A stretch of DNA of 64,000 nt, taken from positions 62,001 to 126,000 of the forward strand of contig CAZTSX010000007.1 of the NCBI GenBank assembly GCA_964616825.1. Reading direction: 5' to 3'. The translations under genes and the position numbers were made by a program. The number at the start of each line of letters is the position of its first letter. Position 1 is the first letter of the stretch. A model generated the notes under the pieces. The model saw only the letters and a list, made by a program, of their open reading frames with translations. It was not told the origin of the DNA and searched no databases. The DNA is from QYOJ01 sp964616825 (lineage in GTDB: Bacteria; Bacteroidota; Bacteroidia; Bacteroidales; FEN-979). Of the stretch, positions 16,510-25,730 are shown one piece after another.

Positions 16510-17844
16510 TTACTCAATCAGACTGTATCGTTTTTTAGTAAAACTGTAGCCGAATTTTTCCAGTTCTTCCAGAACAGGCTTGTACAATTCAGGTAAATTC
16601 GGAGGCATCCGAAATCCGGTTGCGACTATTTTTTTCTCGGCAACCAGCCGTGCAGAAATAGCAGTGGGAAGGGCAACGGCTCTCGACATGGCAGTTTCAC
16701 CCTCAGGATCGCCTTTTACTACCATCGTAGCCGTTCTTTTTTCTTTCTTTCCCTGGTTGAACTCAGCAATGACCTCAATGTAAAGAATAATCATGTCTTT
16801 TTCTCCCGGAGCATATATCATGCGCTTCAGCATCCGGCTTAGAAGCACATCCAAATTGGTACCCTCATCCAGAGGTATCTGCTCTTCCGCAAACAGCCCC
16901 AGCCACTTCAGGCGGTGGATGATATCTGCACTCACATCTATCCCCAGGTAGTCAGCCGCTTTCTTGCCGATATCTCCGGAACACTCTTTCCCGATCAGAG
17001 AAGCCGTAAACTCCCGGAATGATCTGTTCGTCCACTTATCCCTCTTTTCATTGTCAAACAATCCCAGGGCTCTCATATATTTCATGTTGTTGCAATAGCC
17101 CGAATAGCGTAAAAGTCCGCGATAGAAAGAGACATTTTCATCCAGGCCAAACGGTTTGATGTATTTCTCCACATCTTTGTTGGCATAGGTTTCAAAGGTT
17201 CCCAGTTCGTCAATCTCCACAAACCAGAAATGTTCGAATAACTTATCCCCTGGAATAAAGATCCGCTTTCCGTTTTCAATGTATGCTCCGGAAGTCTGGG
17301 CCGCAACGAAAACAGTGTATGGATCCCAGCAGAATTTGTATCCGAATGGATTATTATTTGACTCAAAGGCCGGGATCCCGCTACCGTATGACTTCAGACT
17401 CAGTACATCTCCTCCCTCATGCCGGATTTCGTCAAGCAGCATCTGCGTTCCAAAATGATCCATCCCGGGAACCTCTCCCAATTCATTCAGTACCAGGATA
17501 CCTGCTTTTTCAACTTCCTCTTTCAAAGTCATCAGTTCAGGCACTTCATACGAAGCAGTGATCATATTTTTCCGGAATTTCAAACAAGATCTTAAAATGT
17601 GGATGTGAACCGGTTTCGGTACCATGCTAATCACCACGTCAGCCTCTTTGACTACCCCATCCAGAATTTCAGGATCATTGTTTTTCCACTCAAGAGCCGT
17701 ACATTCTGGTCTGTTATTTTTAATCTCAACCGCTTTTTCGACAAACATATCCATCAACACAACGCGAAAACCTGCATGGTCAATTAAATAATCGATCATA
17801 GGTTTTACCATCAGGCCTGCTCCGATAATTACGATATTTTTCAT
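16510..17844 (-). CDS. Saccharopine dehydrogenase-like NAD(P)-dependent oxidoreductase
   Basis: A 444-residue enzyme of the saccharopine dehydrogenase family. N-terminal NAD(P)-binding fold: MKNIVIIGAGLMVKPMIDYL with the GxGxxxxP variant, VVLMDMF, then ADVVISMVPKPVHIHI. The central domain has ELGEVPGMDHFGTQMLLDEI and SYGSGIPAFESNNNPFGYKF, matching saccharopine-forming/cleaving enzymes of lysine metabolism. The open frame continues 79 codons upstream, but that part is encoded by an ATCCAACATCTAAC repeat and lacks conservation, so translation starts at the ATG at 17844. Substrate may be saccharopine or a related opine-like compound. Confidence 0.87.
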   Translation of the reverse strand: MKNIVIIGAGLMVKPMIDYLIDHAGFRVVLMDMFVEKAVEIKNNRPECTALEWKNNDPEILDGVVKEADVVISMVPKPVHIHILRSCLKFRKNMITASYEVPELMTLKEEVEKAGILVLNELGEVPGMDHFGTQMLLDEIRHEGGDVLSLKSYGSGIPAFESNNNPFGYKFCWDPYTVFVAAQTSGAYIENGKRIFIPGDKLFEHFWFVEIDELGTFETYANKDVEKYIKPFGLDENVSFYRGLLRYSGYCNNMKYMRALGLFDNEKRDKWTNRSFREFTASLIGKECSGDIGKKAADYLGIDVSADIIHRLKWLGLFAEEQIPLDEGTNLDVLLSRMLKRMIYAPGEKDMIILYIEVIAEFNQGKKEKRTATMVVKGDPEGETAMSRAVALPTAISARLVAEKKIVATGFRMPPNLPELYKPVLEELEKFGYSFTKKRYSLIE

Positions 17845-17900
17845 GATTCCTGCTTTTTTCCAGTAAAAATAAAAATTTACATGAACATATCCTCGTCCCA

Positions 17901-17956
17901 CCATCCAATATCCAACATCTAACATCCAACATCTAACATCCGGCATCCAACATCTC
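17901..17956. repeat. ATCCAACATCTAAC tandem array
   Basis: Units of the form ATCCAACATCTAACATCCAA and ATCCGGCATCCAACATC repeat four to five times in the spacer between the divergent saccharopine dehydrogenase-like and cinA genes. The same sequence translated on the minus strand yields the false N-terminal extension WMPDVRCWMLDVGYW of the former. Confidence 0.85.
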
Positions 17957-17977
17957 ATTTTTCTGTACCTTCGTTCC

Positions 17978-19276
17978 ATGAAGATCGAGATCATCAACAT
18001 CGGCGATGAGATCCTCATTGGACAGGTTGTCAATACCAACGCAGCCTGGATGGCGGAGGAGCTGAACCGGATTGGGTTCAAGGTGTTTCAGTTCACGGTA
18101 ATTTCTGATAAGCGTGAACACATCCTTCAGGCTTTGACTGATGCTCAGAACCGTGCCGATCTGGTCCTGGTCAGCGGGGGTATCGGACCGACCAGAGACG
18201 ACATCACCAAACAGACCATTTGTGAGTTTTTCGATACAAAACTGGTGTTCAATGAAGATGCTTTCCGCGATATTGAGACCCTCTTCGGTCAACGGGGATA
18301 TAAAATCACCGAGGTAAACCGCAAACAAGCTGAGTTGCCAGAAAATTGTATCTCACTGCCTAACCGAATGGGAACCGCGAGAGGGATGTGGTTTGAGAAC
18401 AAAATGAAATTCGAAATTCGAAATTCGAAATTTGAAAATAAAGAATCGTGGATCGCGGATCCCAGATCCCAAATCTTTGTGTTTTTACCAGGTGTCCCGT
18501 TTGAAATGAAGGATCTTTTCACCCGTGAGGTCATCCCACGTTTGAAGGAACGGTTCACTCCACAGGTAATCTATCATAAAACCGTTATGACACAAGGTAA
18601 AGGCGAGTCGTTTATGGCTGATATCATAGAGGAGTGGGAGAACAACCTGCCTGAGCACATCAGCCTTGCTTATCTCCCTCAACCGGGGATTGTCCGGCTC
18701 CGGTTTACCGCCGTGGGCGAGCAGCAGGATGAGCTGGAGAAAGAGGTCGATAACGAGATCCGGAAGTTACACAAACTCATTCCCGATCTGATATTCGGAT
18801 ATGATACGGATACCCTGGAAGCGGTTGTCGGACAGCTCTTAATGGTGAAAGGTCAATCGCTCGCCACGGCGGAAAGCTGCACCGGCGGATATATTGCTCA
18901 CCTGATCACATCCATTGCAGGCAGTTCCAGTTACTTTAAAGGATCAATAGTCGCTTACTCTAACGAAGCCAAAGAGAATATCCTTTATGTGAAAGAGGAT
19001 AGCCTGGTCGCACACGGAGCTGTGAGTCAGCAGGTAGTACTTGAGATGGCCCTGGGAGCACGGGATCGTTTCAGAACCGATTATTCAATTGCTACTTCAG
19101 GGATTGCCGGTCCAACAGGAGGAACCCAGGAAAAACCGGTTGGAACTGTTTGGATTGCCATTGCCACACCCGAACGGGTTTTTGCTAAGCAATACCTTTT
19201 CGGAGATCACCGGGAACGAAATATCAGAAGAACGGCTTTGCAGGCGTTGAATTTGTTGCGGAAAGAGATGTTGTGA
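17978..19276 (+). CDS. cinA: CinA family protein (competence/damage-inducible; NMN deamidase domain)
   Basis: A 432-residue two-domain protein. The N-terminal MoCF-biosynthesis-like domain has EIINIGDEILIGQVVNTNA and SGGIGPTRDDITKQ; the C-terminal CinA domain (from about residue 290) has LATAESCTGGYIAHLITSIA and SGIAGPTGGTQEKPVGTVW, typical of nicotinamide mononucleotide deamidase in NAD recycling. Residues about 143-165 (NKMKFEIRNSKFENKESW and on) are a repeat-derived insertion absent from the usual GMWFE...YVFLPGVPFEM stretch. The frame remains open and all flanking motifs are intact, so the protein is probably made with an extra loop. Directly followed by a CCCCTAAAGGGG palindrome. Confidence 0.94.
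   Translation: MKIEIINIGDEILIGQVVNTNAAWMAEELNRIGFKVFQFTVISDKREHILQALTDAQNRADLVLVSGGIGPTRDDITKQTICEFFDTKLVFNEDAFRDIETLFGQRGYKITEVNRKQAELPENCISLPNRMGTARGMWFENKMKFEIRNSKFENKESWIADPRSQIFVFLPGVPFEMKDLFTREVIPRLKERFTPQVIYHKTVMTQGKGESFMADIIEEWENNLPEHISLAYLPQPGIVRLRFTAVGEQQDELEKEVDNEIRKLHKLIPDLIFGYDTDTLEAVVGQLLMVKGQSLATAESCTGGYIAHLITSIAGSSSYFKGSIVAYSNEAKENILYVKEDSLVAHGAVSQQVVLEMALGARDRFRTDYSIATSGIAGPTGGTQEKPVGTVWIAIATPERVFAKQYLFGDHRERNIRRTALQALNLLRKEML
18402..18473. repeat. Low-complexity repeat inserted in frame inside cinA
   Basis: Three to four ATTCGAAATTCGAA-type units followed by GGATCGCGGATCCCAGATCC. The sequence is unlike coding DNA around it and looks like the intergenic arrays elsewhere in the window. 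It adds roughly 23 residues between two conserved CinA segments. Confidence 0.75.
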
Positions 19277-19305
19277 TAGCCCCTAAATCCCCTAAAGGGG
19301 ACTTA
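19277..19305. repeat. Repeat B: CCCCTAAA...CCCCTAAAGGGG palindrome after cinA
   Basis: TAGCCCCTAAATCCCC followed by TAAAGGGGACTTA starts on the base after the cinA stop. The core CCCCTAAAGGGG can pair as a hairpin. It has the same layout and orientation as the copies at 44527-44554 and 44569-44596 and is inverted relative to those at 45061-45128. Confidence 0.8.
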
Positions 19306-19374
19306 CTGCACCCCTTCCAGGTATGAAAATTAAAAATGTCTATCTTTCAATTTTTACTATGTTTGCAAATCGAT

Positions 19375-19782
19375 ATGTTAGATTGGATTAAGAAAGCAGC
19401 CTCATTCATCCTAATTCTACCAGTATTTATGCTGGTTTTGCATGATGTGATACCCCACCATCACCATACGGATGGGATTCATGGGGTGGTATGCTCAAAT
19501 AACGCAGTCTCTGATTGTGAAGAAGGAGATCATCATGACAATCAACCTGGTGAATCACATCAGCCATGTGATATTGAGAACTGCGAGGCGTGTCATTTTG
19601 CTGATGAATTTGTCATCGACGACACCTATCGGAAATCACTTTCTATACTACCTCCGCACACGTTATTTTCATTTCAGCTTGACAATCCAATACAAATTAC
19701 CCCATCTATACAAACAACCTACCACGAGCGAGTGTGTCTCCTGACATTTTATAAACGTGGTCCTCCCACAAAGCTCGCCTGA
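19375..19782 (+). CDS. Small His-rich exported protein heading the metal efflux operon
   Basis: A 135-residue protein with an N-terminal hydrophobic segment (AASFILILPVFMLVLHDVI) that is a signal peptide or anchor, followed by PHHHHTDGIHG, EEGDHHDNQPGESHQPCDIE and NCEACHF. The His, Cys and acidic clusters suggest metal binding in the periplasm. It lies 65 bases upstream of the RND adaptor gene on the same strand; in Bacteroidota, similar small His-rich proteins are found in front of CusABC/CzcABC-like systems. A TATGTTTG box at 19358-19365 is close upstream; an ATG 13 codons earlier would precede that box and is not used. Specific metal unknown. Confidence 0.72.
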   Translation: MLDWIKKAASFILILPVFMLVLHDVIPHHHHTDGIHGVVCSNNAVSDCEEGDHHDNQPGESHQPCDIENCEACHFADEFVIDDTYRKSLSILPPHTLFSFQLDNPIQITPSIQTTYHERVCLLTFYKRGPPTKLA

Positions 19783-19847
19783 TCATTCTACTTTATTTTA
19801 TTTTTTTGCACAAATCAATACTGGTTTATCTCGTTAATTATTTCAAA

Positions 19848-21350
19848 ATGAAAAAGTTATTTACAATTATTGTCGTGCTATCTCTGTTTACCATAGCCTG
19901 TCAAAATCATTCAACCCAGTATGCAGCAGCCAGCCAAGACTATGAAAGTCTCAGTTTTACCATTTTCTCAGAAGATTTGGAGCTATTTGTTGAATTTCCC
20001 ACGTTGATCGTAGGTGAAACAGCAACTTTCATCACACACTTTACGCAACTTAGTGATTATAAACCTCTGCTAAAGGGAGAGTTGACACTTTCGTTGACAG
20101 GGCCATCCACTCAATCTGTTGTTGTCGAAGGCCCGGTACGACCCGGAATATTTGAACCATCAATTATTCCTGGCTCGTCAGGTGTTTTTACACTGAGTTT
20201 TACCATTGAAACAGAAACCCTCATAGTAGAGTTCATCATTGAAGAGCTGGAGGTATTTGCTGATGATAAAGCAGCGGAGGCACATGCGGCAGAATGTGAA
20301 GCTCCTGATCATGGAGACGGTGGCATCAGCTTCCTGAAAGAACAAGCCTGGAAGATCGACTTCGAAACACAATCGGTGAAGCGATCAGACTACCAGGAGA
20401 TAATCAAAACGACAGGGAAAATTTTACCGGCCCAGGGAGATGAATATATGATCACGGCCAGCCATGGAGGAATTGTGGTATTTCGGAAAAACAATATCTT
20501 TTCGGGGAACAAAGTTCGGAAGGGAGAATTGTTGTTCAATATTTCAGCAAGTGGATTGGTTGATGACAATATCAAAGAGCAATACCTTCAGGCATTGGCA
20601 AAATACGAAAAAAGCAAAGCCAACTACATCCGCAATAAGTTTCTAATACAAGATAAGCTAATCACTGAGAGTGAGTTTCTTGAAAGCAAATATGAGTTCA
20701 AGGTCGACAGCAATGCCTTTCAGGTGATCCTGAAAAATTATTCTGAAGGAGGCGGTGAGGTCAGAGCTGCTGCAAATGGATTTATTCAGCAGGTATATGT
20801 ATCTGAGGGGGAGTTTGTTGAACAAGGCCAACTCCTGGCCTCTATTTCATCAAATCAGAACCTCATTATAGAGGCAGATGTCCCGCAGCGATATTTTCAC
20901 AAACTGGGATTCATCACCTCAGCGAATATCGAGACGCCTTACGACAATAAAATCTATGATATTGATAACCTGAATGGTAAGCTGGTCTCCTATGGCAGAA
21001 ACACAGATCCTTCCGGGCTGTTCACACCGGTCTATTTCCAGATTAAAAATCCGGGAAAATTAATCCCCGGATCCTTTATCGAAGTCTATCTTAAAGCCAA
21101 ACCTGTAAGGGATATACTGGTCATCCCACGAAGCGCCCTCATTGAAGAGTTCGGCAACTATTATGTCTTTATTCAGACCGGTGGGGAATCGTATGCAAAA
21201 AGTGAGGTTGCGATCGGGAACGATGATGGAATCCATGTAATGATTCGCGAGGGTCTTCATGAAGATGACCGAGTGGTTACGAAAGGAGCCTATCGAATCA
21301 AATTAGCCTCCATGAGCAGTGATCTTCCATCACATGGTCATGTGCATTAA
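19848..21350 (+). CDS. RND efflux periplasmic adaptor (membrane fusion protein, CusB/CzcB-like)
   Basis: A 500-residue lipoprotein: MKKLFTIIVVLSLFTIACQN has a lipobox ending IAC. Residues about 30-150 form an extra beta-rich domain (VEFPTLIVGETATFITHFTQ, later His/Cys-containing EAHAAECEAPDHGDG) seen in metal-type adaptors of Bacteroidota, possibly a metal-binding module. The standard adaptor follows: lipoyl half-motifs (GGIVVFRKNNIFSGNKVRKG; GFIQQVYVSEGEFVEQGQLL), a helical hairpin, a beta-barrel and membrane-proximal domain, ending SHGHVH. It would bridge the RND pump and the TolC-like channel encoded next. The upstream 14 codons of the open frame lack a signal peptide, so the ATG at 19848 is chosen. 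Confidence 0.92.
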   Translation: MKKLFTIIVVLSLFTIACQNHSTQYAAASQDYESLSFTIFSEDLELFVEFPTLIVGETATFITHFTQLSDYKPLLKGELTLSLTGPSTQSVVVEGPVRPGIFEPSIIPGSSGVFTLSFTIETETLIVEFIIEELEVFADDKAAEAHAAECEAPDHGDGGISFLKEQAWKIDFETQSVKRSDYQEIIKTTGKILPAQGDEYMITASHGGIVVFRKNNIFSGNKVRKGELLFNISASGLVDDNIKEQYLQALAKYEKSKANYIRNKFLIQDKLITESEFLESKYEFKVDSNAFQVILKNYSEGGGEVRAAANGFIQQVYVSEGEFVEQGQLLASISSNQNLIIEADVPQRYFHKLGFITSANIETPYDNKIYDIDNLNGKLVSYGRNTDPSGLFTPVYFQIKNPGKLIPGSFIEVYLKAKPVRDILVIPRSALIEEFGNYYVFIQTGGESYAKSEVAIGNDDGIHVMIREGLHEDDRVVTKGAYRIKLASMSSDLPSHGHVH

Positions 21351-21371
21351 TTGAACTAAAAATTTGAAATC

Positions 21372-24300
21372 GTGCTAGATAAAATCATAAAATATTCGCT
21401 CAACAACCGGCTTATTATTTTGGTGAGCGGTCTGTTAATCCTATTGGCCGGATCGTTTATCACCTCCAGAATAGACATTGATATTTTTCCGGACCTGAAT
21501 GCACCCACAGTTGTTGTGATGACAGAAGCTCACGGGATGGCTCCTGAAGAGGTGGAAAAGCTGGTCACATTTCCCATAGAAACTGCTATCAATGGGGCGA
21601 CAGGGATCCGCCGGGTACGCTCATCATCTTCCACCGGATTTTCCATTGTATGGGCTGAGTTCAACTGGGGAGTTGACATCTATAATGCCCGGCAGATTGT
21701 GAGTGAGAAACTGCAAACGATCAATGATGCATTGCCCACAGGAGCCGGCAATCCCATGCTTGCACCACAATCTTCGTTGCTGGGAGAGATCATGATCTTC
21801 AGCATCAGCTCCGACTCCATCGATCCGCTTCAACTGCGCACACTGGCCGAATGGGAAATCCGGCCTCAGCTTCTTGCTGTTGGAGGTGTAGCCCAGATAA
21901 CTATCATCGGAGGAGAGTATAAGGAATACCAGATCCTGGCAGATCCTTATCAGATGAAAAATTATGAAGTGACGATGAATGAACTGCTGGAAGCGAGTCA
22001 ATCGACCAACGAGAATGCTTCAGGAGGCTTTATCAACGAATTTGGGAATGAGTATATCATCAGAGGGATTGCCCGAACTACGGATATCGAGGAGATCGGG
22101 AATACAGTGATCAAAATGCGTGAAGGAGCTCCGGTGTTACTGCAAAATGTTTGCACGGTAAAAATTGGAGCTGCTCCTAAAATCGGGGATGGATCCTACA
22201 GGGGAGAGAGCGCCGTGGTAATCACAGTGAATAAACAGCCCAATATAAATACCATTGACCTTACCGAAGAGCTGAATACAACGATTAGTGAAATCCAGGA
22301 AAAACTTCCGGATTACATCCAGTTCAATAAAGATATTTTTGAGCAATCTGATTTCATTGATATTGCCGTAAGCAATGTAAGGAAAGCACTCCTGGAAGGG
22401 GCGGTATTCGTGGTTGTTGTTTTGTTTATTTTTCTGATGAGTTTTCGAACAACAATCATCTCTGTGGTGGCGATCCCCCTCTCTCTCCTCGTCACTATTC
22501 TAGCATTGAAGTTATTCGGCTTTACAATAAATACCATGAGCCTGGGTGGGATGACCATTGCCATCGGCTCCCTGGTTGACGATGCGATTATTTACGTAGA
22601 GAATATTTATAAGCGCCTGAAAGAGAATGTTCGAAAAGAGAAATCAAAGAGGGAGAGTTCTCTTCAGGTAGTACTGGATGCCTCCCGTGAGATCAGGTCA
22701 TCCATTCTCAACGCCACAATCATCATCATCGTGGCTTTTATTCCATTGTTTTTTCTGGGTGGCATGGAAGGCAGGATGTTAAAACCTCTGGGGATAGCCT
22801 ATATCGTTTCTCTCTTTGCCTCCATGATTGTCGCCATGACTGTGACGCCGGTGCTTTGCAGCTATATGCTCACAAATGAGAAACGACTGATGAAACGGAA
22901 AGTAGGCAGCTGGATAACCAGGAATCTGACCTATCTCTATATGGTCAGTCTCAAGCAATCACTCAGGAAGAAATGGGTTGTTGTTTCTGTTTCTACGATC
23001 CTCTTCATTGTGGCCATTATTGTCTTTCTTTCATTCGGACGGACCTTCCTCCCTCCTTTCAATGAAGGGTCCCTGGCAATCAATATAGCCACAGTTCCCG
23101 GAATTTCCCTTGACGAGTCAAACCAGATCGGTGTTGAAGCCGAAAAAATACTTCTAACGATTCCTGAAGTGATCACCACATCCCGCAAAACAGGAAGAGC
23201 TGAACTGGCGGAGCACTCATTTGGAGTTAATGTGGCTGAGATTGAAACTCCTTTTAAGTTACAAGAGCGATCAAGGGCAGCGTTCCTAAAGGATGTGAGG
23301 GATAAACTGGGACAAATTCAGGGGATCATTATTGAGGTGGGTCAGCCAATCACTCACAGGATAGATCACATGCTTTCAGGAACCCGCAGCAATATTGCGA
23401 TAAAATTGTTTGGCACTGATCTCAGGGAGATGTATTCGCTGGCTATAGAGATCAGAAACAGTATTGAAAATGTGGACGGGATTGCAGATTTAAATGTGGA
23501 GCAACAGGTCGAAATCCCTCAGATCCAGATCAAGCCAAAACGAGATATGCTGGCCAGATATGGGATCCCGGTCAGCGATTTTATCCGATTTGTGGATGTA
23601 GCTTTTGGAGGAGAGAAGATCTCTGACGTATTTGAAGAGGAACGATCGTTTGACCTGGTATTACGTTTTGGTGATCCATACAGAGGAAATATAGGGGCTA
23701 TAAATAATGCACTCATTGACACATATGATGGAAAGAAGATCCCGCTGGCAACGATTGCTGATATTTCATCTACTTCAGGACCTACCTCAATTAACCGGGA
23801 AAATGTGAAACGAAAAATCGTGATCTCAGCCAATATCGCCGGGCGGGATCTGCGAAGTGTTGTCAATGATATTCAAAAACATGTCGACGAAGAGATCATT
23901 TTTCCGGAAGGGTATTCCATCCAATACGGGGGACAGTTTGAAAGTGAAGAGAGAGCTTCCCGGATCATCCTGTTTACCTCCCTTGCGGCAATCATTGTCA
24001 TATTCTTAATCCTCTACCAGGAGTTTAAAAAATCATCCCTGGCATGGATTATTTTGCTCAACCTTCCCCTGGCGCTGATTGGTGGCGTAGCCAGTATCTG
24101 GCTGACCTCAGGTGTGCTGAGTATTCCTGCCATCATTGGCTTTATCACTCTCTTTGGCATTGCTACCCGGAATGGCATTCTACTGGTTTCTAAATACCAG
24201 AATCTTGACAAGGAGGGATATCATCTTCACAATACCGTGATCAAGGGATCCATGGACCGGCTGAGTCCCATTCTGATGACTGCGTTAACTGCTGCGCTCG

Positions 24301-24467
24301 CGCTGATTCCATTGGCGATCGCAGGCGACAAACCGGGGAATGAGATACAAAGCCCTATGGCCGTTGTCATTCTGGGAGGATTATTGTCCTCTACCTTGTT
24401 GAATGTATACGTTGTTCCGGTAGTTTACACGCTTATGAATTCGAAAAAAACAAATTATGAAAAATAA
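21372..24467 (+). CDS. Heavy-metal-type RND efflux pump (CusA/CzcA family)
   Basis: A 1031-residue inner-membrane pump with the twelve-helix, two-large-loop RND plan. The start is IIKYSLNNRLIILVSGLLIL, then DIDIFPDLNAPTVVVMTEAH, characteristic of the heavy-metal efflux branch. Helix 4 has GSLVDDAIIYVENIYKRL with the acidic proton-relay residues, and the loops carry methionine and acidic residues that may guide cations. It would export a divalent or monovalent metal to the outside with the adaptor and TolC partner on either side. The start codon is GTG at 21372; the stop overlaps the TolC-like gene by 11 bases. Confidence 0.95.
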   Translation: MLDKIIKYSLNNRLIILVSGLLILLAGSFITSRIDIDIFPDLNAPTVVVMTEAHGMAPEEVEKLVTFPIETAINGATGIRRVRSSSSTGFSIVWAEFNWGVDIYNARQIVSEKLQTINDALPTGAGNPMLAPQSSLLGEIMIFSISSDSIDPLQLRTLAEWEIRPQLLAVGGVAQITIIGGEYKEYQILADPYQMKNYEVTMNELLEASQSTNENASGGFINEFGNEYIIRGIARTTDIEEIGNTVIKMREGAPVLLQNVCTVKIGAAPKIGDGSYRGESAVVITVNKQPNINTIDLTEELNTTISEIQEKLPDYIQFNKDIFEQSDFIDIAVSNVRKALLEGAVFVVVVLFIFLMSFRTTIISVVAIPLSLLVTILALKLFGFTINTMSLGGMTIAIGSLVDDAIIYVENIYKRLKENVRKEKSKRESSLQVVLDASREIRSSILNATIIIIVAFIPLFFLGGMEGRMLKPLGIAYIVSLFASMIVAMTVTPVLCSYMLTNEKRLMKRKVGSWITRNLTYLYMVSLKQSLRKKWVVVSVSTILFIVAIIVFLSFGRTFLPPFNEGSLAINIATVPGISLDESNQIGVEAEKILLTIPEVITTSRKTGRAELAEHSFGVNVAEIETPFKLQERSRAAFLKDVRDKLGQIQGIIIEVGQPITHRIDHMLSGTRSNIAIKLFGTDLREMYSLAIEIRNSIENVDGIADLNVEQQVEIPQIQIKPKRDMLARYGIPVSDFIRFVDVAFGGEKISDVFEEERSFDLVLRFGDPYRGNIGAINNALIDTYDGKKIPLATIADISSTSGPTSINRENVKRKIVISANIAGRDLRSVVNDIQKHVDEEIIFPEGYSIQYGGQFESEERASRIILFTSLAAIIVIFLILYQEFKKSSLAWIILLNLPLALIGGVASIWLTSGVLSIPAIIGFITLFGIATRNGILLVSKYQNLDKEGYHLHNTVIKGSMDRLSPILMTALTAALALIPLAIAGDKPGNEIQSPMAVVILGGLLSSTLLNVYVVPVVYTLMNSKKTNYEK

Positions 24468-25632
24468 GATCTTCTTCTTTGTGTTCCTGATGGCACTCTC
24501 AGGAAGTACGTGGGCGCAATCATACAACCAGGTCATGCAGATGATACAGAAGAATAACCTGTCGATTGCAGCCACTCAGAAATATCTCGAAGCCGAAAAG
24601 TACAATTACAAAACCGGCCTTGCCCCGGATGATCCCACGATTGAATACGGGCATTTCCCGGGAAATAAATCATCAATCGGGATTAAAAGAACCCTCGATG
24701 TGACGATGGAGTTTGAGTTTCCTACAACCTATTTCAACAAACAGAAAATCTCGAAAACCCAGGCAGAAAACATGTCTTACCTGACGCAAAACCAGATACA
24801 GAACATTCTGCTCAAGGCCAGAGATTATTATTTCGAACTGGTTTATCTGAATAAATACTATCTGGTGCTTACAAAAAGGAATGACCAGGCCAATACCCTG
24901 ATGAAGGCATATCAGCAGAAATTCGACAAAGGCGATGCAAATATTCTTGATCTCAATAAAGCAAAGATGCAACTTGCTGAAGCGGAAAGTCAGCTTCGGC
25001 TTAACGTTTCGATGATTGCTATTTATACAGAAAAGCTGAGCATGTTGAACTACAACAATAAAGTCGTTGTTTTTGATACTCTCTACCCTGTCATCCCGCT
25101 GAAAAGCTTTGATTCCCTTTACAATGAACTTGTAGCAAAGCACCCATTGTTAAAAAGTTATTCCAAAGAGACAGAGTTGGCTAATCAGCAAATTTCCCTG
25201 AACAGATCTGAGTGGTGGCCCGATCTGGAAGTAGGCTACTCCGGAGAAGATATCCTGGGGGATATTTTTCAGGGGATTAAAGTGGGGATCAGCATTCCCT
25301 TATGGCATGACCTGAACAAGGTTCGTTATTCAAAAGTGTTTGCTGAATTTGCAAAGCTCAACGAGCAAAGCATGTATAACCAGACTGAATCATGGCTTCA
25401 ACAAAAATACATGGAAGTGCTGGCTCTGAAACAAAATTATGAAGAGTATGAGCAGGTATTAGCTTCATCCAACAATCTGGCCATGCTCGAAAGATCCCTC
25501 AAGTTGGGACAAATCTCGTTGATTGAGTATCTTTTCGAAATGACCTATTACTACAGGATGTATGACCAATACCTGATTTACGAAAAATCTTACTACCTGG
25601 CTCTTTCTGAAATGTATCGATTCAGTTTGTAG
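24457..25632 (+). CDS. TolC family outer-membrane efflux protein
   Basis: A 391-residue outer-membrane channel subunit. A signal peptide (FFVFLMALSGSTWAQ) is followed by long amphipathic helices with paired repeats typical of TolC: SYNQVMQMIQKNNLSIAATQ, and the second copy YNELVAKHPLLKSYSKETEL. Segments such as ARDYYFELVYLNKYYLVLTK match the inner helices. It is somewhat shorter than CusC because the C-terminal equatorial part is reduced. The 11-base overlap with the pump gene implies translational coupling and a dedicated role in the tripartite metal exporter. Confidence 0.92.
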   Translation: MKNKIFFFVFLMALSGSTWAQSYNQVMQMIQKNNLSIAATQKYLEAEKYNYKTGLAPDDPTIEYGHFPGNKSSIGIKRTLDVTMEFEFPTTYFNKQKISKTQAENMSYLTQNQIQNILLKARDYYFELVYLNKYYLVLTKRNDQANTLMKAYQQKFDKGDANILDLNKAKMQLAEAESQLRLNVSMIAIYTEKLSMLNYNNKVVVFDTLYPVIPLKSFDSLYNELVAKHPLLKSYSKETELANQQISLNRSEWWPDLEVGYSGEDILGDIFQGIKVGISIPLWHDLNKVRYSKVFAEFAKLNEQSMYNQTESWLQQKYMEVLALKQNYEEYEQVLASSNNLAMLERSLKLGQISLIEYLFEMTYYYRMYDQYLIYEKSYYLALSEMYRFSL

Positions 25633-25730
25633 ATACAAGACTTTTTCGTCAATGGAAATTGACAATTCGTAGAATTTGTTTTTCCTCTGAGAATAATTGC
25701 GTTTACTTTCGGGCATCAAAGAAATTAATC

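Noticed and set aside
17845..18081. 79-codon upstream extension of the saccharopine dehydrogenase-like gene
   Set aside because: The extension is translated from an ATCCAACATCTAAC repeat and precedes the conserved MKNIVIIGAG start.
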